DNA of 64,000 nucleotides, from positions 186,001 to 250,000 of the forward strand of contig JADJNU010000001.1 in the NCBI GenBank assembly GCA_016714165.1. The letters are read 5' to 3'. Shown here in pieces: positions 53,938-63,152 of this stretch. How positions within the stretch are numbered: the first letter of the stretch is position 1; each line of letters opens with the position of its first letter. Made by a program: the position numbers and the translations under genes. The stretch is from Bdellovibrionales bacterium (GTDB taxonomy: Bacteria; Bdellovibrionota; Bdellovibrionia; Bdellovibrionales; UBA1609). The notes beneath the pieces are model-generated. The model searched no databases. It had not been told where the DNA came from and saw nothing but the letters and a program-made list of their open reading frames with translations.

Positions 53938-54606
53938 TTACTTATTTCTACTTCCAATGTAGTCAAGGACTTCTTGAGCGTGACCCTCGACCTTCACCCC
54001 ACGCCATTCTTTTTCAAGTTGCCCATTCTCATCGATAACAAAAGTGGAGCGTTCAATTCCTAAGACTTTTTTCCCGTACATATTTTTGATTTTGATAACC
54101 CCAAATGTCCGACAGATTTTTTCGTCAGGATCACTGATCAAATCGATGCTGTAGCACTGCTTGTCTTTAAATTTCTCGTGAGATGAAATCGAATCTCGTG
54201 ACACTCCGTAAACCTCTACATTTTTATTTTTGAATTCGTTGTGCAATTTTGTAAAATCGTGTCCTTCGATGGTGCAGCCAGGAGTTGAATCCTTGGGATA
54301 AAAATAAAGTACTATTTTTTTCCCCTTCATTGCGGACAATTGGAACAGTTTGGATCCAGTAACAGGTAGAGAAAAGTCAGGAACCACCTGACCCAATGAG
54401 ACGGCTGGCTCAGTGCCAACTGGAGATTGCACTGATTTTTTTACTTTTTGTTGAGTGGACTTCAAAGCCACTTTCTTGGTCGCAGTTGCTCTTTTTGTTA
54501 AAGCCACTTTCTTTGTTGTTGTTGTCTTCTTGGCCTTTGTGCCTGTTTTTGTGGCCTTTGATGTTACTTTTCTTGTAGCGGATTTTACTTTTTTTTTCTT
54601 TGCCAT
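53938..54606 (-). CDS. Peroxiredoxin (BCP/PrxQ type) with a histone H1-like basic N-terminal tail
   Basis: Protein of 222 residues from the ATG at 54606, preceded by GAGGAA; an upstream ATG at 54645 is less likely. Residues about 1-65 are almost only Lys, Thr, Ala, Val and Ser ('KSATRKVTSKATKTGTKAKK'), like bacterial histone H1-type tails. Residues about 75-222 are a thiol peroxidase: peroxidatic Cys in 'YFYPKDSTPGCTIEGHDF', then 'VYGVSRDSISSHEKFKDK' and 'ERSTFVIDENGQLEKEWRGV'. It would reduce peroxides using thioredoxin. The tail may target it to DNA or RNA (inference). Confidence 0.88.
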   Translation of the reverse strand: MAKKKKVKSATRKVTSKATKTGTKAKKTTTTKKVALTKRATATKKVALKSTQQKVKKSVQSPVGTEPAVSLGQVVPDFSLPVTGSKLFQLSAMKGKKIVLYFYPKDSTPGCTIEGHDFTKLHNEFKNKNVEVYGVSRDSISSHEKFKDKQCYSIDLISDPDEKICRTFGVIKIKNMYGKKVLGIERSTFVIDENGQLEKEWRGVKVEGHAQEVLDYIGSRNK

Positions 54607-54903
54607 CTGGTCATTCCTCATTTTAGAGTCAGGGGCGATTGACAAAATTGAATCCTTTCGCTCCTGTTCAGTATTTTTCCGGATCCATTTCTCTAGAGCG
54701 GGTTCATCCTATTTGAATGACAGAGAAATGCAACAACTATGGTTTTGGTCCCTTCGCCCTCGTTAACTACTTAAAAATAGGGCGTTTTATTTCCTGCATG
54801 TGGACCTTGCTTGCTCAAACACCTGAAACGAGATAAAAGGTGCTGGTCGGAATTTTGAATTTTTCCGCGCTCCTGGAAGTCCGTATTTCGAAAGGAAAAG
54901 ATA

Positions 54904-55170
54904 ATGTCGAAGAGTTTAGCTGCTAAATCAAAGCATTTTCATGCTCACGATGTGATGCATCTTCTGGCTGGTCAGAACCGAGCTTTGGCCGTCTCTGAAA
55001 TCAAAAGTCTGATTCTTGAGAAATTTGGTTTGGATGCTGATTTTGGATCTTGTTCGGTGGATGGGATGGATGCGGATCAGGTTATTCAGTTCTTATTGGA
55101 TCGGCAAAAAATCTCCGAAGTGGAACCCGGTAAATTTATGCTCGAAGGAAATCACTCTTGTGGGCATTGA
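54904..55170 (+). CDS. YecH-like metal-binding protein (DUF2492)
   Basis: Protein of 88 residues with AAAGGAAAAG before the ATG. It shows the YecH pattern: 'HAHDVMHLLAG', 'IKSLILEKFGLDADFGSCSV', 'GMDADQVIQFLLDRQK' and a C-terminal 'NHSCGH' with Cys and His. A small cytoplasmic protein, probably binding a metal. It is a single gene between the peroxiredoxin (divergent) and short unknown genes. The 258 bases upstream show no gene. Confidence 0.75.
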   Translation: MSKSLAAKSKHFHAHDVMHLLAGQNRALAVSEIKSLILEKFGLDADFGSCSVDGMDADQVIQFLLDRQKISEVEPGKFMLEGNHSCGH

Positions 55171-55304
55171 TTGTTTGTCAGTTGGATGAAGTGACCAATT
55201 TATTGGCGGAGTCTAATTCTGGAATTTTTACGTGGCCTATTGGTTTCTAGAGCAGATGTGAAAACGCGGTCCTCCGTTCAGATTGAAATTCGGAGGATTT
55301 CCTC

Positions 55305-55508
55305 TTGATTGAGGTCATTGAGAGAGACAAGATTTTCAGTGAATCTGCGATAAAAATTCCTCTATTTCAAGTGACTCTCAGGAGAGGAGGCAATCGAGAC
55401 AGTCTCCTGTTTGTTGAATCTTCTTTGTTGGCTCAAAATATTTGTTATGTCGAATTCAGCCAAAAGAACTGTGAATATTTAAGACAAGATAAGGGGTTCG
55501 AGGAGTAA
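55305..55508 (+). CDS. Short hypothetical protein
   Basis: Frame of 67 codons starting TTG with GGAGGA upstream ('CGGAGGATTTCCTC'). It has no recognisable motif and one Cys pair ('ICYVEF', 'KNCEYL'). The ribosome-site match supports translation. Two in-frame stops separate it from the next short frame, so the two are not one broken gene by a single change. Confidence 0.4.
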   Translation: MIEVIERDKIFSESAIKIPLFQVTLRRGGNRDSLLFVESSLLAQNICYVEFSQKNCEYLRQDKGFEE

Positions 55509-55538
55509 CTCAAAATCTTGAGCTGAGGCACGAGGGCA

Positions 55539-55799
55539 ATGTTTTCGCCTATTCAGTTTTACAAGGACGAAGATAAGAAAGGGGGTTGGAACTCGTGGAG
55601 TTCGGATTCTTTGAGCTTTCGCATCTCTCCCGATACTTCTCAAATGCTTACGCTACTTTGGGGCGCACATATTTGTGAACAAAGGCCTGATTCAATCACA
55701 TTGACAACAAAACAACACACCTTCATCACTTTTGAAGCAGCTCTCAAATTCTATGAAATAGCATTAAATGGGCAGTTGGGTATTAATTTCAAGCTTTAG
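55539..55799 (+). CDS. Short hypothetical protein
   Basis: 86 residues from an ATG with GAGGGC upstream. Contains 'FYKDEDKKGGWNSWSSDSLS' and 'TTKQHTFITFEAALKFYEIA', a plausible folded composition (Trp, aromatic, mixed charge). No family recognised. It follows the preceding short gene by 30 bases in the same frame and could be co-transcribed. Confidence 0.48.
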   Translation: MFSPIQFYKDEDKKGGWNSWSSDSLSFRISPDTSQMLTLLWGAHICEQRPDSITLTTKQHTFITFEAALKFYEIALNGQLGINFKL

Positions 55800-55934
55800 C
55801 CAGAGCCCATTTTATCAAGTGCAAGATGCTGTCGCCCAGGTTGAGCCATTTGGCATTCCGCTTGCTATGAGTTTGACTGATCTTGTCAGCGGAGGGAAGC
55901 ACCAATTGAACTGAGGTTCTCAATAGGTGGTGAT

Positions 55935-56417
55935 ATGAAATTGAAAAAGTGGGCGGCGTTCTTGTTTGTCACTCTGTTATCTAGTGCCCCTTCTTCTGGG
56001 CAGGGTGAAAGAAAAGTTATTCTGTTGTGTCGGTCGGCCTCGTTTAGAATCGTTGTGCATCAGATCGGAATTGAGTTCAGATTGAGTGCCTATCATTTTG
56101 ATGAACAGGGAGCGAGAAACCTTATAGAGGACTCTTCTGTTGAACTAAAGAGAGAGGGGTTTAGTTCAAGCCTATCAAGCTATTTTATTGAGTTTCGAGG
56201 CATAGACGTTGAGTACACCTATGCGATTTCACAGAAATTAGCTTTGCTCACCGTAATCGGTGACGGCAATGGCCCCAATTGGCTCTCGGATCATTCGTGT
56301 CAGGTTGCAAAGGATTTCCAGGAAAAATTTAATTTTGCCATCGGTCCATCTCTATCGAAAGATCCAATCCTTGCAGATAGAAATAATCAAGTCAGACTAG
56401 GGATATCAAGGAAGTAA
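55935..56417 (+). CDS. Small exported protein of unknown function
   Basis: 160 residues. The signal peptide ends near 'SAPSSGQGE'. The mature part has two Cys ('ILLCRSASF', 'DHSCQVAKDF') that could pair, and beta-rich segments. No family recognised. It faces the second FHA coiled-coil gene convergently, with 40 bases between the stops. Confidence 0.62.
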   Translation: MKLKKWAAFLFVTLLSSAPSSGQGERKVILLCRSASFRIVVHQIGIEFRLSAYHFDEQGARNLIEDSSVELKREGFSSSLSSYFIEFRGIDVEYTYAISQKLALLTVIGDGNGPNWLSDHSCQVAKDFQEKFNFAIGPSLSKDPILADRNNQVRLGISRK

Positions 56418-56457
56418 GCTCGTCACGGCGGACGTCCTTGCACCTTGAATTGCTATC

Positions 56458-59232
56458 TTAAGCTGGTACGACTGAAAGTTTCTTCTTATCTGCTTTGTCG
56501 GATGATTCAGTACGTCGGAAAGAGAACAGACGCTTTGAAAGGCTCTCCTTCTCTGACTCACTTCCATTGGTGGGTGTTTCTCCATTTGGCTCGATCTGAC
56601 CACTGGAAATAGAGTGTTGCACAATCACGCTTACTTCCTCAAAGAATCGTTTCAATTCATCTTCGCTTGTAGATTCCATAATTATTCCCTTTAATGCTGA
56701 TCTGATGCCGATTTCAAGGTTCTCAACAAGAAGACTGAATTCGTGGCGCCTTTTGTTCTCCAAAATTTTAGTTTGAATCTGCCACTGCTCTTCAATTCTG
56801 GAAATCTCAAGTTCACGGGATCTCTCCATTTCCCTTTCCAATGCTTCTCTTCTGCTTTCACACTCCTTCTGAGAGCTATCCAGCATTTCATCAGATCTTG
56901 ACTTGGCTTCGATTAAAATCTCCTTGGCTTCTTCCTTGGCAGACTGAAGCTCTAACCTCGCTTGCTCCATCATGCGATGAATTTCATCGTTTGCCTCCGT
57001 CTGGCAGGAAACTAAAAATTGAGAAGCCTGAGCGCGTGCGTCTTCGAGAATTTGAGTTCTTTCGGTTTCCAATTGGTCTGTTGTATTTTTCGCAGCCAAA
57101 TTTGCTTGGGAGATAATTTTTTCGGACTCCTTATCCGCTCTTTGACGAAACTCAAAAAGAAGATGATGGGCCTGTTGGATTGTCTCATCCGCTTCCTTTT
57201 GCGCTCTTGCTCTTACCTCATTTGATTGAAACTGAGCTGACTCAACAATTCTATTTGCTTCGATTTCTCTCTGGCGAAAGACTTCATCCGCTTTTGATTG
57301 AGCTTCCGAATAAATAGAGGCAACCGAGATGTTAGCAGCTGTCTTAAGTTCTGCGGCCTCAATTCGAGCCGACTCTCTTATTTTTTCAGCGTCAATGTGG
57401 GCTGACTCTCGTGTTTCCTCAGCTTTGATGGAGGCGGCGTCAATGATTCTTGCTGTTTCAATATGTTGAATTTCGGTAGCATTGAGTTGCGCCTCTTCTA
57501 TCAATTTGCGTGAACTCGATCTTGCCTCCTCCAAAATCCCATTTGCCTTGGCTCTGGCTTCATTGATAATCTCAGCACACTTCAGCTCTTTCTGCTTATA
57601 AAGTTCTGTCATTTTGATCTCGGTCAGGTCAATCATTTCCTTTGCCTTTTTCTCGCTCATTCGCAGATTTTGGCGATGGATCTCTGAGGCGTTTTGTTCA
57701 GCTTCCTCCTGCAAGATTGTGGCCGCTTGGCGAGCCGCCTTTAAAATCTGCGCGACATCATCCTGAGCTTGTATGACTATTTTCGAGCTTTCATTTCTTC
57801 GCTCATCAAGAAATGCACTGGCTTCAGCCTGTGCTGATCGAAAAATCTCAAGAGATCTCTGTTGAGCTTCCTTTATGATGTGAGTGACATCATCTTCAGC
57901 CCTTGAACGTATCAAGAAGCTCTCCTTTTGGGCCCGTTCTAATTCGTTTTTGATTTCTACGTCGATATTTCTTCTTAGTTCAATTTGGGATACCTTCGCC
58001 TCAGATAACACTCGTTGGACATAGGTGTCCCCTTCATTTTTAATTTCAATCGCAGCAGTCTGAGCTTTGCGCAAAATAGAATCAACTTCTGTTTGAGCCT
58101 CAGATCTCATCGTCGCAGCTCGCTCTCTGGCTTGTATTAAATAGTTCTCGCCAGTGGTTTGACCTTCCTGAATTATTTGCGACGCCTTATCTCTAGATTG
58201 ATTGATTATGGACTGGATATCCAGTTCAGCCTGTTTGCGAAGTTGCAGAGTTTTCTGGTCAATTTGAAACATCTTTTCATTTGCGTGAGTTTCTGCCAAA
58301 TCGAGCGCCTGAGCCGCTTTTTCTTGATATTCTCTCAGGATATTTTCTCCCTGAATCTCGGCCTGACGACGAATAGATTCTGCATCTGCTGTTGCCTGAG
58401 TGAGCATTCTTTCACGATTGAGTTGATTTTCTACCTTAACTTTAGAAAGGTATTCGGTGGCCTTGGCTTTTGCCTCGTCAATAATTTTTCGTGCGGACTC
58501 TTCGGCCTGCTGGTCGCTCTTTGCTAAAATCTCTTGGCGGAGTTTCTCAAGATTGATGTTTATCGTTTTTCTCTCATCCTCAATTCGTATTCTTTCCTGC
58601 TCAAGAGCCTGAAATTTTGACTGAAACTCTTGCTCCAGATTTGCAACAATTTCTTTTCCTCTGAGCTCGGCCATCGATACAATTTCATCTGCCCTATCAA
58701 GGGCCTGAGTCTTTATGGCATCGCACTCAAGTTTTGTATTTGAAAATTGCTTTTCGATATCTTTGAGCTTTTCCTGTTCTACCTTCTTTGCTCTTTCAAG
58801 GGCTGCATCCATTAATCTGTTTGGACCGAGCTCCTCATCGAAAACTTGATGGTAAAGATCGATCAGGATCGAAAATTGACTCTCTCCAACAGTAATTTTG
58901 TCTCCCGGACAGTAACGGTGAGGAATGCTCGATGGAATGGGGTTTCCGTTGACCTTTGTTCCTGTCGCTGTATTTTGATCGGTGATCCAAATCTGATCTT
59001 TCACACAGGAGACAACCAAATGTCTTTTTTCGACGCCCTTCTCGCGAAGAACAATTGGTAATTTTGGCATTGAGCCGATGCTAAATTTTTCTAAGGGGAC
59101 GTAGGCGGTCTGAATATCATTTGGCGAAAGAACGCAAACTCTAAAAATTTTATTTGTTTTATTTTGAATCGCTTGTTCCACCTCGGCCCCCTCAGCTATT
59201 TTCATCCTACACCAACAGGATTCTCCTCGCAA
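56458..59232 (-). CDS. Second FHA domain coiled-coil protein (paralogue, no membrane segment)
   Basis: Protein of 924 residues, of the same design as the 1589-5194 gene. It has an N-terminal FHA domain (about 45-125), then about 720 residues of Ala/Glu-rich coiled coil with 'EA...I...A' hendecads ('SIRRQAEIQGENILREYQEK', 'AQSKADEVFRQREIEANRIV'), and a Ser/Glu/Lys tail ending 'KKLSVVPA'. The FHA motif is degenerate. Gly-Arg is Gly53-Ser54; Arg70-His71 remains; Asn-Gly-Thr is Thr90-Gly91-Thr92. Phosphopeptide binding is thus doubtful. There is no membrane helix, so it is probably cytoplasmic. Start at 59232 or the ATG at 59205. Confidence 0.78.
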   Translation of the reverse strand: MRGESCWCRMKIAEGAEVEQAIQNKTNKIFRVCVLSPNDIQTAYVPLEKFSIGSMPKLPIVLREKGVEKRHLVVSCVKDQIWITDQNTATGTKVNGNPIPSSIPHRYCPGDKITVGESQFSILIDLYHQVFDEELGPNRLMDAALERAKKVEQEKLKDIEKQFSNTKLECDAIKTQALDRADEIVSMAELRGKEIVANLEQEFQSKFQALEQERIRIEDERKTININLEKLRQEILAKSDQQAEESARKIIDEAKAKATEYLSKVKVENQLNRERMLTQATADAESIRRQAEIQGENILREYQEKAAQALDLAETHANEKMFQIDQKTLQLRKQAELDIQSIINQSRDKASQIIQEGQTTGENYLIQARERAATMRSEAQTEVDSILRKAQTAAIEIKNEGDTYVQRVLSEAKVSQIELRRNIDVEIKNELERAQKESFLIRSRAEDDVTHIIKEAQQRSLEIFRSAQAEASAFLDERRNESSKIVIQAQDDVAQILKAARQAATILQEEAEQNASEIHRQNLRMSEKKAKEMIDLTEIKMTELYKQKELKCAEIINEARAKANGILEEARSSSRKLIEEAQLNATEIQHIETARIIDAASIKAEETRESAHIDAEKIRESARIEAAELKTAANISVASIYSEAQSKADEVFRQREIEANRIVESAQFQSNEVRARAQKEADETIQQAHHLLFEFRQRADKESEKIISQANLAAKNTTDQLETERTQILEDARAQASQFLVSCQTEANDEIHRMMEQARLELQSAKEEAKEILIEAKSRSDEMLDSSQKECESRREALEREMERSRELEISRIEEQWQIQTKILENKRRHEFSLLVENLEIGIRSALKGIIMESTSEDELKRFFEEVSVIVQHSISSGQIEPNGETPTNGSESEKESLSKRLFSFRRTESSDKADKKKLSVVPA

Positions 59233-59405
59233 TGTTTGTGCCGGTCCGCTGTTGTGTTTGCAAGGAGTAAACAGGGTTTATATAGACCAACACGTTTACA
59301 CAATCATTGCTCTTTTGAAATTGCGCTGTGAGCAAAGGATGGCATTTCATGGTTTTAACGCAGAGATGCACACAATAGTGACAATGAACAAATATTCTTC
59401 ATTGA

Positions 59406-59970
59406 TCAAATTGAGAAAGTACTGAATTGGGATTCTTCGTTAGGAATACTGATCAATTTTTTGTTCACCAGGGATTCAAATTCCGGAATGACATCCAGAA
59501 TATTCTGGTTTCTTTGGCGATCTAGTCCGTGGGTAAAATCAACAAATTGTGGCAGTAGATCAGGCCGCTCGACAGAGATCATTCTGTCGAGGTGCACTTG
59601 AAGTTGGTTTTTGGTTTCAGGAAAAGGTTCTAATTCCTGATGAAACTCTTCTAAGACTTTATTGATTCGATTTAAGGCGAGCAATTTTATCTCTCTGGGC
59701 AGGGCGGCCGGATCATGAAATGCGGGGTGACCAATGTAGTTGAGAGCAGGTATCGGAGGAACTTCCGCTCGATAGGGGATCAAAAATCGAATGAGATCAG
59801 ATAATCCAAGGAGGCCGCAGCTCTGAAAGACCGTGTTGACATAAACATCTAAGCGATGGCTTTCCTTTTTCAGTCGAACCAGAAAGTCAAAATTGTTTGC
59901 GATTTTGCTCCATTTCGAGGGGTAACGACGGTAGTCATTGAGGGCACCTGTCCCATCAAGACTCACAAAG
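59406..59970 (-). pseudogene. Radical SAM (twitch-domain) protein remnant, 5' half missing
   Basis: The readable protein begins abruptly with 'VSLDGTGALNDYRRYPSKWS', a mid-domain radical SAM strand. It continues 'LVRLKKESHRLDVYVNTVFQ', 'YIGHPAFHDPAALPREIKLL' and a C-terminal 'QNILDVIPEFE', as in twitch-type radical SAM proteins. The N-terminal core with CxxxCxxC, which binds the iron-sulfur cluster, is absent. Codons before about 59970 are unrelated antisense sequence of the neighbouring gene. It is therefore a truncated relic, probably non-functional. Confidence 0.7.
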
Positions 59971-60003
59971 GGTCCAATAAGTAAAGTGCAACTCACCAAA
60001 ATC

Positions 60004-60546
60004 CTAATTGGGGGGCTCTGGAGGATTCTTACCTCGTGGCGAAGACTGGAAGCCGATATGCTGCCCAAGTCTTTCATCAAGGATTTCCTCTAGCATTCTT
60101 CTCAGTTTCTGTTGCAGAATCTCATCTGTTGCAGCGTTTGAAGCTATGGACTTCGCCATTTCCGATTGTCGAGCCATTTCTCTCATCTGATCATCGACAC
60201 CAAAAGCTTTAAGCCAACTTGACTCACGTAGAAGAATGAAAACGATAGCGATCGTAAATGTCAGTAATCCAATACATGTCAGCGTGGGGATATCAAAACT
60301 CAAAGCTCCATAGGTCTGCACTTGAAAAAGCGAGTGCAGGGCGAGGACCATAATGACGGCTGTCAGGACAATCACTGCTAACAGACTCACAAAATACGCA
60401 AGGACGATTTTTCTTAGGCCTTTGAGCGTCTTAATCCAAGCAGTCACTACCTTTGCCTGGACAAACCTTTTGCCCTCATTCATAAGTGTGGTTGTTGCCA
60501 GATCAAAAAATTGATCAATCAACTTTAAAACACTGCTCATTGTCAT
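60004..60546 (-). CDS. YqjE/DUF1469-like inner-membrane protein
   Basis: 180 residues. Two membrane helices ('IVLAYFVSLLAVIVLTAVIM' and 'IPTLTCIGLLTFTIAIVFIL') lie between an N-terminal amphipathic stretch and a long charged C-terminal helix. This is the holin-like DUF1469 (YqjE) layout. It is 12 bases downstream of a DUF883 (YqjD-like) gene, reproducing the yqjD-yqjE pairing known in enterobacteria. The role is unknown, perhaps in stationary-phase membrane organisation. Confidence 0.62.
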   Translation of the reverse strand: MTMSSVLKLIDQFFDLATTTLMNEGKRFVQAKVVTAWIKTLKGLRKIVLAYFVSLLAVIVLTAVIMVLALHSLFQVQTYGALSFDIPTLTCIGLLTFTIAIVFILLRESSWLKAFGVDDQMREMARQSEMAKSIASNAATDEILQQKLRRMLEEILDERLGQHIGFQSSPRGKNPPEPPN

Positions 60547-60558
60547 CTCAAATTCTCT

Positions 60559-60924
60559 TTATTTTGATTTTCTTCCAAACAGAAATCCAATCACGGCGAA
60601 AATGGCTGCAGCGCTTGCGATAAAGATCCAGGGCTTCTGGTGAGCCGACTCATCTACAAAGTGTGCAGCATCAGTACTTTTCTTTACCACTGTCCTTCGA
60701 GCTTCTTGAAGACGTTCCATAGAGGCGTCTCCGATTTCCTTGAGGGCAGCTTTTACTTCCGGCTTTATCGCAGAAAGAGACTGTCGAAGCTGCTCATAAT
60801 CTCGCTCAAGAACCTCACGAACGTCATTTCGACTCTCCTTGATAGCTTCATTTAAAATGTTCATCGCGGTTTGAATGGACTTCGTTCGCTCAGTAGAATT
60901 TGTATTTATCGTGGATCCGCCCAT
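60559..60924 (-). CDS. DUF883 (ElaB/YqjD-like) membrane-anchored protein
   Basis: 121 residues from the ATG at 60924, chosen for GGAGG six bases upstream rather than the ATG at 60939. A long amphipathic helix ('ESRNDVREVLERDYEQLRQS', 'KEIGDASMERLQEARRTVVK') is followed by one C-terminal membrane helix 'PWIFIASAAAIFAVIGFLFG' and 'RKSK'. This is the DUF883 pattern; in E. coli YqjD binds ribosomes at the membrane in stationary phase. It is the first gene of a two-gene operon with the YqjE-like gene. Confidence 0.78.
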   Translation of the reverse strand: MGGSTINTNSTERTKSIQTAMNILNEAIKESRNDVREVLERDYEQLRQSLSAIKPEVKAALKEIGDASMERLQEARRTVVKKSTDAAHFVDESAHQKPWIFIASAAAIFAVIGFLFGRKSK

Positions 60925-61257
60925 ATATGCCTCCGTCATTTCCGTCTTGGTAAAACATTATCGTTTGTGGCTTATTATAATTTATTCCTGGCAAACGCGA
61001 AATATATTTGAGGGTGAGTCCTAGGGCATTTTTACCCAGTAAATGGGACTGAATTTGGCCTAGTGTCAGCTTCTGGGACAATATTTCGTCCTAAGGTACG
61101 GGAAATATTTTCCCAACAGAGTCTCTCCTCATGGTTAAACATTCAGAGGTGGTCTCGGCCAGGTATTTGGATTCTCATTTTACTGTAGGATGAAATATCG
61201 CATTCAAATTCATGGACGCACAGGCAATTTTTAACCGTCTTTGGAGGATCACCGTCA
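60925..61257. other. Divergent intergenic region
   Basis: About 330 bases between the - strand DUF883 gene and a + strand secreted-protein gene. It holds a perfect 6-bp hairpin GGGAAA-TAT-TTTCCC (61100-61114) and, on the - strand, a TATAAT-like box about 50 bases before the DUF883 start without a good -35. GGAGGA at the right edge is the ribosome site of the next gene. No gene seen. Confidence 0.45.
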
Positions 61258-61965
61258 ATGAGAAATAGTAGTTGTGATTTGAAAAATGTTGAAACAATGG
61301 ACACGAATTGCAGACTGGCTATCATCTCAGCCATCGTTTTCAACCTATTTGTCGGTTTTTCCAGTTTGGCAAAAAGCCCTACGGCGATATTGATCTCAGA
61401 TGTTTTAGCTGAGTTGAAGTCTGTGCCACTTTCCTTTGCTGACAGAGATTTAGTGTTTGGCTATTTCAGTCTTGAATCTTGCTTGTACACTCAAAATTCT
61501 GCTTCAGTCCTGAAGCATTATTGTTTTCCCAAAGGCAAGTATCCAGCAAGAGCAATGACACTCATTGGTCCAAAATTTGGTGTCGTCTATATTTATGAGG
61601 AAATAGAAGGTCCCATCGTTCGCAGAGAAATAGCAATAGATATCTTTCCTGAGCATTTGGCTGAATTTTCAGATGGTCCTTACGGTCACTGGATGATTCG
61701 TGATTGGAATAAGGCCTTTAGTTATTTTTCGGATTACAGAATGGGTTCGTGTTGGTCGACGAACTTCAGTTCAAATCATAACTCAGCGGAGTCCGATTGC
61801 TATCTACTAAGGATCGGTGATTACAAGGATTGGTCGAAGGAGACCATGGATCTTGTGAATGACCCCAAGGCCTGGAATATTCTTTGGGAACAGCTTGAGA
61901 AAAGTGCTCCAGATGAAGCATTTGGACATTCTCAGACAAATATAATCATTGATGAGTCTCGCTGA
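61258..61965 (+). CDS. Secreted protein of unknown function
   Basis: 235 residues with GGAGGA before the ATG. An internal hydrophobic segment ('LAIISAIVFNLFVGFSSLA', about 20-38) serves as signal peptide or anchor after a polar N-terminus of about 19 residues. Several Cys are present ('SCLYTQ', 'HYCFPKGKY', 'GSCWSTN', 'SDCYLLR'), in a pattern suited to disulfides, with Trp/Tyr-rich regions. No family recognised. It is probably its own transcription unit. Confidence 0.65.
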   Translation: MRNSSCDLKNVETMDTNCRLAIISAIVFNLFVGFSSLAKSPTAILISDVLAELKSVPLSFADRDLVFGYFSLESCLYTQNSASVLKHYCFPKGKYPARAMTLIGPKFGVVYIYEEIEGPIVRREIAIDIFPEHLAEFSDGPYGHWMIRDWNKAFSYFSDYRMGSCWSTNFSSNHNSAESDCYLLRIGDYKDWSKETMDLVNDPKAWNILWEQLEKSAPDEAFGHSQTNIIIDESR

Positions 61966-62139
61966 GCCATTGTCTGGTCTTTGGTGCATTCTGAAATTAT
62001 TTATCACCGACGATTGTCTCAATCCGGAATATGTCCAGGTGCATGTGTGATAGATTTTAATCTATAATGTGTGAGTGATGAGAGATCATCAAGAGTAGCA
62101 TATGATAGGCAATTGAAACTAAACACAAAGAGCAAATAT

Positions 62140-63150
62140 ATGAAGACAAAATCGGACTGGAATTCTGATGGAGCCGCCTTCATTTTGGTAAAATCCATTT
62201 CAATCATATTATTGGTGGTGATTGGTTTTGGGTACTCGCGACAAACATTGGCTGCTGAAGCCAGTGATGATGATATGGCGCAGTTCGAGGCTGAAAAGTC
62301 CGAGGGAGTAAAGTCTGAAGTGCCGAAAGCATCAAAACGGAGAGGAGAAATGAAGAAAAGGCCTGCAAAGCCATTGGATGAGCAGGGGTCGAAGGATTCA
62401 AGCCAGACTCAGGCGTCCTCACCTGACCAGCAGTCTTCTCCGCTTTCGGAGGAGGCTGATGACGAGCCAGGTTCTCTCCATGAGCTTTTTAAATCTTTGG
62501 ATTATCCAGAGCTTCAGGTGGTTCCACGCGCGAGTCAGCGTCTCAAAATGGAAAGTGGAGAGGAAGGCGATAACTGGTGGTATATTCACTGGCCAATGTA
62601 TGTCTCTGCTCTCGCAACTGCGGGATTCGGTTCGACCGCTTCGCAGTCTCTGAGAGACGATCTGAACGAAACAGAAGAGAACGATGCGAAATCGGCAGTA
62701 TTGGCGGCAAGAACTGTGGGTGTATCTTGGTTTTTAGGGACAATGTTGTTGGCAAGCCGCAAGCCATATCAAAAAGGAAATAAAAGAGTTCGAGGAATAT
62801 CTGGTTCAGGCAGGTCAAATGATCTCATGCGCGAGAGACTCTCCGAAGAGGCATTAGAGAAAACAGCTCACCAATTCAAGGTTTTGAGCTACGTCTCTGT
62901 TTTCACGAACGTGGCGGTTGCAGGTTATGCGGGGTCATTTTTAACAGATCGCGGGCGTGTTACTGCGGCAGTGACCGGGATGTTGAGCTTTTTGCCAATT
63001 ATTTTTGATGACTGGTATGTGTACAATTACAATAAGCACCTTGAATACAAACGCAACATTTTTGCTCCAGTTGTTTCGATGGGCATTCGGGAGGACTCAG
63101 TTGGCAGTAGGGAAGCTTATCCGATGCTGAGCTGGGTAGTGGAGTACTGA
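62140..63150 (+). CDS. Membrane protein with a disordered acidic region, unknown function
   Basis: 336 residues from the ATG at 62140; a GTG at 62071 would add 23. A hydrophobic segment ('ISIILLVVIGFGYS') ends near 'TLAAEASDDD', a probable signal peptide. Residues about 55-130 are charged, Ser/Pro/Lys/Glu-rich and probably disordered. Later parts have three or four hydrophobic Gly/Ala segments, such as 'MYVSALATAGFGSTASQ', 'GVSWFLGTMLLAS' and 'GRVTAAVTGMLSFLPIIF', suggesting integral membrane helices. No family recognised. The next gene begins two bases after the stop. Confidence 0.62.
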   Translation: MKTKSDWNSDGAAFILVKSISIILLVVIGFGYSRQTLAAEASDDDMAQFEAEKSEGVKSEVPKASKRRGEMKKRPAKPLDEQGSKDSSQTQASSPDQQSSPLSEEADDEPGSLHELFKSLDYPELQVVPRASQRLKMESGEEGDNWWYIHWPMYVSALATAGFGSTASQSLRDDLNETEENDAKSAVLAARTVGVSWFLGTMLLASRKPYQKGNKRVRGISGSGRSNDLMRERLSEEALEKTAHQFKVLSYVSVFTNVAVAGYAGSFLTDRGRVTAAVTGMLSFLPIIFDDWYVYNYNKHLEYKRNIFAPVVSMGIREDSVGSREAYPMLSWVVEY

Positions 63151-63152
63151 GG

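Noticed and set aside
55305..55799. Two short frames as one gene broken by frameshift
   Set aside because: Both are in the same frame, separated by two stops, so a single indel cannot join them.
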